Part shown: piece after piece, positions 1 to 6,225 of the stretch
Layout of the letters: the number at the start of each line of letters is the position of its first letter
Position numbering within the stretch: the stretch's first letter is position 1
Assembly: GCA_015487985.1 (NCBI GenBank)
Contig: WFOP01000321.1
Coordinates: forward strand, 1-7,379
Length of the DNA stretch: 7,379 nucleotides
Source: Hyphomicrobiales bacterium
GTDB taxonomy: Bacteria; Pseudomonadota; Alphaproteobacteria; Rhizobiales; Devosiaceae
Direction of reading: 5' to 3'
Notes under the pieces: generated by a model
Database searches by the model: none
What the model saw: the letters and a program-made list of their open reading frames with translations, nothing else
What the model was told of the DNA's origin: nothing
Program-made: the position numbers and the translations under genes

Positions 1-180
1 CGCCAGGTCACCCACCAGCGAGCGCGCGGTTTCAATCGCGTTGCTCAGCATCCGCCCGTTGGCATGAACCGAAGAGGGGTTACCTGTAACATCCAAAACT
101 GTCATCATCGCATCACGCGCCTGCGGCAATAGGGGCGTTGAAGCATTGTGGTCCAGATAGACCTTGGAAATGGGCATCAT
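1..180 (-). CDS. Cysteine desulfurase, group I (IscS/NifS-like), 5' part only
   Basis: A PLP-dependent enzyme that takes sulfur from L-cysteine, giving alanine and an enzyme persulfide that feeds Fe-S cluster assembly in the cytoplasm. Only the first 60 codons are in the window. The reverse strand reads YLDHNASTPL at residues 8-17 and GNPSSVHANGR at 33-43. Both are family hallmarks, and the DHNAS/T form points to the IscS/NifS group rather than to SufS. The PLP lysine and the active-site cysteine lie beyond the left edge. A stop codon (TGA on the minus strand, 183-181) directly precedes two consecutive ATGs, at 180 and 177, and either could be the start. No strong Shine-Dalgarno is visible for either. 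In rhizobia a desulfurase at this place next to the hydrolase and tyrS often leads a suf operon, so sufBCD may follow outside the window; that part is inference. The gene is divergent from the hydrolase and shares its control region. Confidence 0.93.
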   Translation of the reverse strand, partial: MMPISKVYLDHNASTPLLPQARDAMMTVLDVTGNPSSVHANGRMLSNAIETARSLVGDLA

Positions 181-290
181 TCAGAGCTTTGAAAACCGTT
201 TGTTTTATCAGTTTTAGAATCAATCCTTGAAATATTAAGCACCACTCCTCTAAAAGGACATCATGCGAAGGGTTTGTGGCACAAATACAG

Positions 291-307
291 TTTTGAATGA
301 TTCTAAA
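291..307. promoter_or_regulatory. Putative Irr (ICE) box-like iron-responsive site
   Basis: TTTTGAATGATTCTAAA is an interrupted dyad of 7-3-7 with one mismatched pair. It agrees at 13 of 14 arm positions with TTTAGAA-N3-TTCTAAA, the Irr-box consensus as I remember it for Rhizobiales. It lies 111 bases upstream of the cysteine desulfurase start and 131 upstream of the hydrolase start. Irr, a haem-sensing Fur-family regulator, is known to act on Fe-S assembly genes in this group, so the desulfurase is the natural target. A lone half-site-like TTTAGAA also occurs at 213-219, nearer that gene. The assignment rests on motif likeness and context only. Confidence 0.4.
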
Positions 308-382
308 CTGGCTTTTTCAATTCCTTTTGTAAGCCCCTCTTGGCCCAAGGTCAAGCAAGAGGTGTCCACATTCACACGTTTG

Positions 383-402
383 GTTTTTACACCTGTAAAA
401 AC
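383..402. promoter_or_regulatory. Perfect 8-4-8 palindrome, possible operator
   Basis: GTTTTTAC and GTAAAAAC are exact reverse complements separated by ACCT, giving a 20-base dyad that ends 36 bases before the hydrolase ATG. The symmetry does not extend further on either side. No T-run follows it, so it does not look like an intrinsic terminator. Its size and place suit the operator of a dimeric repressor acting on the hydrolase-tyrS unit, but I cannot name a family. A hairpin in the 5' leader is the alternative. Confidence 0.35.
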
Positions 403-438
403 TTGGTTAGACAAATTTAGTACAAGGCTTATTCCCAC

Positions 439-1101
439 ATGCCAGAAGTAATATTCAACGGGCCTGCAGGCCGCATTGAGGGCCGCTACCAGCCCGGCAC
501 AGAGCCAAATGCCCCGGTTGCCATCATCATGCACCCCCATCCTGAATTTAACGGCACCATGAACAACCAGATAATTTATGATCTGTATTACATGTTTGTG
601 GAACGCGGGTTCGCAACCCTGCGGTTTAACTCGCGTGGCGTTGGGCGCTCCCAGGGCATGTTTGACCATGGTCCCGGTGAACTCTCCGATGCCGCCGCGG
701 CTTTGGACTGGCTTCAATCCATCAACCCCGAAAGCAAGGCCTCATGGATTGCAGGTTTTTCCTTTGGTTCATGGATTGGCATGCAATTGCTGATGCGCCG
801 GCCCGAAGTGGAAGGGTTCATCTCCATTGCGCCCCCCGAAAACCTGTATGACTTTTCGTTTCTGGCCCCCTGCCCCTCATCGGGGCTGATCATCCATGGC
901 TCCGAAGACAAAGTTGCCCCCCCCGAAGCGGTGCAACGCCTGGTGGAAAAACTCCATCTGCAAAAAGGCATCACCATTGAACAACAGATCATGGAAGGCG
1001 CCAACCACTTCTTCACCGGCCGGACCGAAGAACTCATCGAGCGCTGCGCTGAATATCTTGACCGGCGTCGCGCCGACATTGCCGCCGGCGGAGGGCGTTA
1101 A
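439..1101 (+). CDS. Alpha/beta hydrolase, COG2945 type
   Basis: A 220-residue cytoplasmic protein with the full catalytic set of the alpha/beta hydrolase fold. HPHP at residues 32-35 lies in the oxyanion loop, FNSRGVGRSQG follows at about 63-73, and the nucleophile elbow GFSFG (106-110) carries Ser108. The acid is probably Asp157 in HGSEDKVAPP and the base His190 in GANHFF. Length and the opening MPEVIFNGPAGR fit a conserved alphaproteobacterial family annotated as predicted hydrolase or dienelactone-hydrolase-like; I know of no proven substrate. The ATG at 439 is chosen because that N-terminus is typical. Its Shine-Dalgarno is poor (AAGG about 11 bases upstream). No signal peptide or membrane segment is seen. 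The gene ends 6 bases before tyrS and the two are probably co-transcribed. A run of eight C (917-924) encodes part of the VAPP loop after Asp157. Family call is sure; physiological role is unknown. Confidence 0.92.
   Translation: MPEVIFNGPAGRIEGRYQPGTEPNAPVAIIMHPHPEFNGTMNNQIIYDLYYMFVERGFATLRFNSRGVGRSQGMFDHGPGELSDAAAALDWLQSINPESKASWIAGFSFGSWIGMQLLMRRPEVEGFISIAPPENLYDFSFLAPCPSSGLIIHGSEDKVAPPEAVQRLVEKLHLQKGITIEQQIMEGANHFFTGRTEELIERCAEYLDRRRADIAAGGGR
1090..1095 (+). promoter_or_regulatory. Shine-Dalgarno of tyrS inside the hydrolase gene
   Basis: GGAGGG lies 12 bases before the tyrS ATG and within the last Gly-Gly-Gly-Arg codons of the hydrolase. The spacing is longer than ideal. Together with the 6-base gap it suggests translational coupling, with ribosomes ending the hydrolase helping to start tyrS. 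Confidence 0.55.
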
Positions 1102-1107
1102 ACGACT

Positions 1108-2352
1108 ATGAGTATCTACAAGTCAGATTTTTTGAATACGCTGGATGAGCGCGGCTTTATCCACCAGATTTCAAACCCGGAAAAACTCGACGCCCTGTGC
1201 GCTGCCGGTCCCATAACCGGCTATGTCGGCTATGACGCCACGGCAACATCCCTGCATATCGGCAATCTGATTTCCCTCACCATGCTCTACTGGCTTCAGC
1301 AAACCGGGCATAAAGCCATCACCCTGATGGGCGGCGGCACCTCCATGGTGGGCGACCCTTCATTCAAAGACGATCAACGCAAACTGCTCGGCCCCGATGA
1401 AATCAACCGGAACATTGAAGGCATCAAAAAAATATTCTCCCGCATCCTCACATTTGGAGACGGGCCACAAGACGCCATTATGGTCAACAATGCCGACTGG
1501 CTGATGAACCTGAAATATGTGGATTTCCTGCGCGATGTGGGCCGGCACTTTTCCGTCAACCGCATGCTCAGCTTTGACAGTGTGCGCCTGCGCCTTGACC
1601 GCGAACAGTCCCTTTCATTCCTTGAATTTAACTACATGATTATGCAGGGCTACGATTTTGTTGAACTCAACCAGCGCCACAATTGCGTATTGCAGATGGG
1701 CGGCTCGGACCAGTGGGGCAACATCATCAACGGCGTTGACCTCTCCCACCGCATGGGGGGCGACCAGCTTTTTGCCCTCACCACCCCATTGCTCACCACC
1801 TCATCGGGCCAGAAAATGGGCAAAACCGTCAACGGCGCCGTATGGCTGAATGAAGACCTGTTTTCCCCGTACGATTTCTGGCAGTATTTCCGCAATACAG
1901 AAGATGCGGACGTGGAAAAATTCCTCAAGATTTTTACCCGTCTGCCCTTAAGGGAAATCGCAAAAATCGTTGGCGCCGACATTAACGAAGCAAAGAAAAT
2001 CCTGGCAACAGAAGCCACCGCCATAATCCACTCCCGAAGCGCGGCTGAACAGGCCGAAGCCACCGCGCGCGCCACCTTCGAACAGGGCGCCCTGGACCTG
2101 TCTCTGCCCACCGTTGAAGTTTCGCGCTCTGAGTTGAACGCGGGCATGGGCGTACTTGCCGCCTTTGTCCGGGCCAATCTGGCCGCATCAAACGGAGAAG
2201 CCCGCCGCCATATCAAATCCGGCGCCATGCGCATCAACGATGTGCAGGCCACCGATGAACGCGCCACAATCGGGGAAAACGATATTCTGCCAGAAGGCGT
2301 TATCAAGCTCAGCGTGGGCAAAAAACGCCATGCGCTGTTACGGGTGACCTGA
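1108..2352 (+). CDS. tyrS: Tyrosyl-tRNA synthetase (tyrosine--tRNA ligase)
   Basis: A class I aminoacyl-tRNA synthetase that activates tyrosine with ATP and charges tRNA-Tyr in the cytoplasm as a homodimer. The 414-residue length is normal for alphaproteobacterial TyrS. The nucleotide-binding HIGH motif is HIGN at 50-53, preceded by [12 protein letters not shown]. The tyrosine pocket is marked by YMIMQGYD (176-183) and [10 protein letters not shown] (196-205). The KMSKS loop appears as KMGKT (236-240), a usual bacterial TyrS variant. The C-terminal tail, about 344-412, is an S4-like RNA-binding domain that includes [14 protein letters not shown]. All motifs are present, so the enzyme should be active. 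The upstream hydrolase is probably in the same transcript, and the AsmA-like gene converges from the other side 44 bases downstream. No T-box or other leader element is seen. Confidence 0.98.
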   Translation: MSIYKSDFLNTLDERGFIHQISNPEKLDALCAAGPITGYVGYDATATSLHIGNLISLTMLYWLQQTGHKAITLMGGGTSMVGDPSFKDDQRKLLGPDEINRNIEGIKKIFSRILTFGDGPQDAIMVNNADWLMNLKYVDFLRDVGRHFSVNRMLSFDSVRLRLDREQSLSFLEFNYMIMQGYDFVELNQRHNCVLQMGGSDQWGNIINGVDLSHRMGGDQLFALTTPLLTTSSGQKMGKTVNGAVWLNEDLFSPYDFWQYFRNTEDADVEKFLKIFTRLPLREIAKIVGADINEAKKILATEATAIIHSRSAAEQAEATARATFEQGALDLSLPTVEVSRSELNAGMGVLAAFVRANLAASNGEARRHIKSGAMRINDVQATDERATIGENDILPEGVIKLSVGKKRHALLRVT

Positions 2353-2396
2353 ACTGGTATGGATGAACCGAGTTAGGTGAGCCGACTTGAAAAACA

Positions 2397-5300
2397 TCAC
2401 CTGCCGGTTTGTTCCCTGAACTCAAACAAGGAGCGAAACGCCCCGGGCACCAGAAGTGAAAGCGGGTTGACTGAAAACTGCGGATTGGCCAGCGGTCCGC
2501 GCACGGCAAATGTCACCCCGAACAGCCCTTCCCCTTCACGCCCCCCAAGCAGAGGTCCCAAAATCGGAATCTGCTGAAACGCATTGTTTAGCCCAAACAA
2601 TGGAATATACGTCCCCACCAGATCATATTGCCCGGCATCGGTATAAATAAATCCGCGCGCGGTTCCCCCTTGGGTTCCCCCGTCCAGCACCGCATCTATA
2701 ATTTCAATCCGGTCAGACCGGCGCACAAACTTCGCCCGCCCCGAATTAAAATCCACCCTGTTCTGACGCTCAATAAGGCTTCGCGAATCCGGGTGATTAC
2801 CCAAAACCTGCACAACATTTGCCTCATCTATCAGGGCAAAATTTCGCAACTCGAACTCACCAATGCTGATATTTTGCGCCGTGTTGGATGTCATCACCAG
2901 ACTGCCGCTCCCCCCCGCCAGCCTGGGATAAATTCCGACAAATCTCAGCAAGGTGCCAAGGTCCCCAAAGGCCATCGACATCGCCTGACCACCCGGCACC
3001 GGATTGGTGGCAATTGACAGGGAATTGGAGCCGCCAAATTGAGATTGCAAGGATATTTCGCGCAATTCATTGCCCTGCAATGTCAAGTCAGCGTTCAGAT
3101 TAAACGCCGTGGTGCTATAAAAGCCAAGTGCGCGCTCAATCCCCACATCCAGAACGATTGTTTCCTCCAGACCGGCCGCCTGCGGCCCGCCGGTGCCTCC
3201 CCCCTCAAGCGAAAAAAAACGGCGCATAAGCGGCTTGAGGTCCAATTGCTGGCCCCGCAAACGCACCCCATACCCGTCCCGCCTCGGCGTCAGCCTTATC
3301 TGGGCATTGTCCCCCTGTTGCACGGCAAATTGCGAAAAATCCGCTGATACAAGCCCGTCCTGCTCATGATATTCCAAATCACCACGCAAACGAACGTGAC
3401 CAAATCTGAGGTCAATGCCACTTATATCTATCATCGGCTCTTCAAATTTCACCGATGCCAAAAGCGAACCTGCCGTACCACGCGATTTGCTCAGTCCAAT
3501 ATCGGGGACGCTCACACTGGCATCCTTCAAGTCCACTGAAATTTTGAGCGTATCATCGGGTTGAGGTTCTGCACTAAAACGCACCCTGCCCCCCATATAT
3601 TCGCTCACATCAAACCCGAATTCCTTGAAATCATCGGCAGAGAATGTTGCCGACACTTTGATATTTGGCGTGGCATCATCCGCCATACTGCCATCAAGGG
3701 CCAATGTTGTGGTCAGTCCATTCAACTTCACCGGCCCGTTCACCTGATAGGCATTCTCGTTCACAACGAACGAAAACTGCCCCTCATCAAGGGAATAGGT
3801 GGAAATCGGCTCGGAACTGGAAAAATCAGCAACCTTCCCCTCAAGGCTGTATTGCAGGTCCTGCACCTCATAATCATCCCCCAAAAGGGAAACCCGCGTG
3901 GAGAACAGGGTATCAATTTCCCCGTTCAGGGCCGTGGGATTAACGGGCAGATCAAGACCATCAAGCGCATTTGGAGATGTGGCCTGCTGAATGGCCAGCA
4001 AAGCACTGATGGGCGCTTTAATATTCCCGTCAAACCTGAACTGCGCCGTATCATCCTCATCCCAGCCGATGGAAAAAGCAGAGTTCAGGAGTTGCAATGC
4101 GCCCCCTTCAGTGGGAAGTTGCGCTGCGCCAAAGCCGATTTTGATTTCCCCGTTCTCAATTTTCAAATGTGCAAGATCAGGAATTTGTGCCAACTCCAGC
4201 GCATCAGAAACCCGCAACTCAACCCCCTCGGCCAGCATTTCGACATTGATCGCCCCATCGGGAACAGGCACATCTTCACCCGGCTTGCCAATCGAGCCAA
4301 CGGGAAAACGAAACTTCATGGCCGAGGTGACAACCTTGCCCTGCTCAATATTTTTAACAAACCAGTCCCGGGAATCTCCACCGATCACATAGGGCCAGAT
4401 GCGTTTCAAATCGTCCGCCGTTGCCCCCTCGATGGCCACATCCATATTGACCCCCATGCCGCTCTGCAACATATCCATGCGCCCCGAAATCACCATCTTG
4501 AAATCATCACTGGCAGCCACCAGATGATCAATGCCAAGGGCGCCATAAAGCGGCGCAGACCAACCAAGAAACTGCAATTCCTCAATCGGTTTTTCAGGCG
4601 GCCCCAGGTCCAAAGGGTGCAGATAGATATTTTTCAACTGGGTTGAAATCCGCATGGTGGGGCCAAAATTCTGATCCAGCCCCATGGCGATAGCCCCGGA
4701 GAAATCGGCATAGGAATCCCCGGCCTGAAAACGGGTGGACTTGATATCAAATGTTGCTTTTTCCGCTTCCCAGACAATTTCCATCGGGCTGGCAGTCACC
4801 GGATATTCATCATCCAGAATACGCAAACTGGTGCCATTCAAATCAATTAAAAATGTGCCCCCCTTGATGCCGGTATTCCCCTGCCCGGTATACTCAACAT
4901 CAATAATAACGCCGCCTGTGCCATGAAGCGCCACCTGTGCGTCCGGGTCATCCATGAACGGCACAAACGCAGAAAAATCCAGATTGGTCATTTCACTGAC
5001 AAGGCGCGCGTTTCCCTCTGAATTGACTGTGCGCAATATCGTGCCTTGCATTCTTTTTCCTGCAATTTCAGCCGAAATCCTGCCCTGAACGGTGGGTTTT
5101 CCCTTCTCGCTGATGATTTCCAGCCCGATATTGTCAAAACTGCGCACCAGCCCATAAACACTGTCATGCATTTCAAGACTTCCACCGCGAATGGAAAAAC
5201 TGGAAAACAGCCCATCCTGTGCATTTTGCACGATCGAACTCAGCCCCTCTTCACCCGCGAGCAGGTTAAACACCAGCCAGTCATTATCCGACCGCAGGGA

Positions 5301-5990
5301 AAGGGCCGGCGAACCCAGAACATTTTCCTGAACACTGACCCGGTTTTGAATACCAACTGTTGGAAACGCACTTTCCCCCTCGATCACCCGCACCAGCGCA
5401 TGCTCATCATTGGTTTCTTCAATCAGTTCAAATTGCGCCAATCGCGGGCCAAACAAATCCTGCACCACCTGCAGGCGCGGCCCCACCAGCGTAATTTCCG
5501 CCCCCGGCTGCCCCAGCAAAGCCCGCCCGGCAGAAAAGCCGATTTCGAGCGCCTCCATTTCAACCTTGCCCCCCGTTGCCCTGTCCAACAGCACCACGGG
5601 GGAAAACCGAAGTGCAGGAGAAACCCCGTTCTCCAAAGAAAGAAAGGTCTCCCCCAGCTCCAGTTCCATATTATCGGGCAGGGATTCAAGCACCATGGCG
5701 CGCGCCTGATTGCCCACAAACGGCAACGGAATTGGCCGTACCAGCAAAATCAGATAAAAAACCAGAAACGCCAACATCGGCACGGCCACACCCCAGGAAA
5801 CCCCGTGCGCAACACCCTTGACCACCTTGCGACGGCGCAATGATTTGGGCAGGCCCGCTGTTGATTTGGGCAGATCGGTTGTATCGTGAATTATTGATGC
5901 CCCGTCATCAGGGCGCACCGCCCCGTTCCGGGGGGGCGTATCACCCCCGGTTGCTTTATCCAATCCTTTGGATATGGGTTTATGGTTCAC
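2397..5990 (-). CDS. AsmA-like / DUF3971 (YhdP-family) inner-membrane-anchored protein
   Basis: A 1197-residue protein of the AsmA superfamily. A cytoplasmic tail of about 63 residues ends in a basic LRRRK stretch (51-55). One membrane helix follows (about 64-84, VSWGVAVPMLAFLVFYLILL), then more than 1100 residues of beta-rich periplasmic sequence without cysteine clusters or enzyme motifs. The C-terminal part resembles AsmA_2 and ends in IPILGPLLGG and VNPLSLLVPGAFRSLFEF (about 1174-1191), a signature I know from alphaproteobacterial members. Related YhdP, TamB and YdbH are thought to form long hydrophobic grooves that carry phospholipid from inner to outer membrane; that role is inferred here. 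The start is GTG at 5990: an in-frame TAA lies six codons upstream (five sense codons between), a weak GGA sits 6 bases before it, and the next ATG (residue 72) would break the membrane helix. The gene is divergent from the M23 peptidase, so it may share envelope-related control. Confidence 0.9.
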   Translation of the reverse strand: MNHKPISKGLDKATGGDTPPRNGAVRPDDGASIIHDTTDLPKSTAGLPKSLRRRKVVKGVAHGVSWGVAVPMLAFLVFYLILLVRPIPLPFVGNQARAMVLESLPDNMELELGETFLSLENGVSPALRFSPVVLLDRATGGKVEMEALEIGFSAGRALLGQPGAEITLVGPRLQVVQDLFGPRLAQFELIEETNDEHALVRVIEGESAFPTVGIQNRVSVQENVLGSPALSLRSDNDWLVFNLLAGEEGLSSIVQNAQDGLFSSFSIRGGSLEMHDSVYGLVRSFDNIGLEIISEKGKPTVQGRISAEIAGKRMQGTILRTVNSEGNARLVSEMTNLDFSAFVPFMDDPDAQVALHGTGGVIIDVEYTGQGNTGIKGGTFLIDLNGTSLRILDDEYPVTASPMEIVWEAEKATFDIKSTRFQAGDSYADFSGAIAMGLDQNFGPTMRISTQLKNIYLHPLDLGPPEKPIEELQFLGWSAPLYGALGIDHLVAASDDFKMVISGRMDMLQSGMGVNMDVAIEGATADDLKRIWPYVIGGDSRDWFVKNIEQGKVVTSAMKFRFPVGSIGKPGEDVPVPDGAINVEMLAEGVELRVSDALELAQIPDLAHLKIENGEIKIGFGAAQLPTEGGALQLLNSAFSIGWDEDDTAQFRFDGNIKAPISALLAIQQATSPNALDGLDLPVNPTALNGEIDTLFSTRVSLLGDDYEVQDLQYSLEGKVADFSSSEPISTYSLDEGQFSFVVNENAYQVNGPVKLNGLTTTLALDGSMADDATPNIKVSATFSADDFKEFGFDVSEYMGGRVRFSAEPQPDDTLKISVDLKDASVSVPDIGLSKSRGTAGSLLASVKFEEPMIDISGIDLRFGHVRLRGDLEYHEQDGLVSADFSQFAVQQGDNAQIRLTPRRDGYGVRLRGQQLDLKPLMRRFFSLEGGGTGGPQAAGLEETIVLDVGIERALGFYSTTAFNLNADLTLQGNELREISLQSQFGGSNSLSIATNPVPGGQAMSMAFGDLGTLLRFVGIYPRLAGGSGSLVMTSNTAQNISIGEFELRNFALIDEANVVQVLGNHPDSRSLIERQNRVDFNSGRAKFVRRSDRIEIIDAVLDGGTQGGTARGFIYTDAGQYDLVGTYIPLFGLNNAFQQIPILGPLLGGREGEGLFGVTFAVRGPLANPQFSVNPLSLLVPGAFRSLFEFREQTGR
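5841..5873. repeat. 12-base direct repeat, 21-base period, in the AsmA-like gene
   Basis: TGATTTGGGCAG occurs at 5841-5852 and again at 5862-5873. The 21-base period keeps the reading frame and gives LPKS twice (residues 40-43 and 47-50) in the cytoplasmic tail, just before the basic stretch and membrane helix. It looks like a small in-frame seven-codon duplication that has since diverged outside LPKS. Confidence 0.6.
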
Positions 5991-6169
5991 AAAACATCCA
6001 AATCTTTACTTCGCACCCCCCAACAGCTTTGGAGAATCACAAGCCTTACGCCACAGTTTAACCAATTATGACGACACGAATATGGCAATTTGAACATTCA
6101 ATAGCCTTTGGATATTTTGGGTAATATACTTGGCCTCTTTTGTTCTTCACCATTACGCTTTTTAATTTA

Positions 6170-6177
6170 TTAACCAT
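6170..6177 (+). promoter_or_regulatory. CtrA-like octamer TTAACCAT
   Basis: TTAACCAT matches the short form of the binding motif of CtrA, the alphaproteobacterial cell-cycle regulator, and lies 48 bases before the M23 start. TTAACCAA, one base off, is at 6058-6065 nearer the AsmA-like gene. An octamer can occur by chance in AT-rich DNA, so this is suggestive only. The target would be an envelope-growth gene, which fits the known CtrA regulon. Confidence 0.3.
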
Positions 6178-6213
6178 GTTGAGGCACATTGAATATGTAA
6201 GTATCTGTGTATC

Positions 6214-6217
6214 AGGA
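6214..6217 (+). promoter_or_regulatory. Shine-Dalgarno deciding the GTG start of the M23 gene
   Basis: AGGA lies 8 bases before GTG at 6226. It supports this GTG as the start: the in-frame stop is at 6190-6192, and the next in-frame ATG (6352) falls inside the membrane helix. Confidence 0.65.
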
Positions 6218-6225
6218 TTGTTAGC

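Larger units (their letters stand above)
5991..6225. promoter_or_regulatory. Divergent promoter region between the AsmA-like and M23 genes
   Basis: This 235-base AT-rich stretch lies between two divergent GTG-started genes, so it must hold both promoters unless transcription enters from further away. For the M23 gene, TTGTTC (6140-6145) and TAATTT (6163-6168) are 17 bases apart, a weak sigma-70-like pair. For the AsmA-like gene, TATATT on the minus strand (6128-6123) is a good -10 candidate, but its -35 is poor. CCTTTGGATAT at 6105-6115 recurs at 5965-5975 inside the AsmA-like gene, which may be chance. I see no RNA gene and no convincing coding sequence. Confidence 0.5.

Noticed and set aside
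250..717. 155-codon open frame on the minus strand opposite the hydrolase start
   Set aside because: It runs antisense through the conserved N-terminal half of the hydrolase, has no recognisable domain, and crosses the intergenic region; a shadow frame.
2375..2402. AGGTGA/TCACCT dyad between tyrS and the AsmA-like gene as a shared terminator
   Set aside because: Only six pairs with a 16-base loop, overlapping the AsmA-like stop codon, and no T-run on either strand. No convincing intrinsic terminator is seen in this gap.
3561..4646. 361-codon open frame on the plus strand
   Set aside because: It is fully antisense to the AsmA-like gene, rich in His, Arg, Gln and Pro as expected from a reversed frame, with no domain; the 265-codon frame at 5046-5843 is the same kind of shadow.
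6090..6101. TTGAA-CA-TTCAA inverted repeat
   Set aside because: Five-base arms in AT-rich DNA are expected by chance and do not extend outward.
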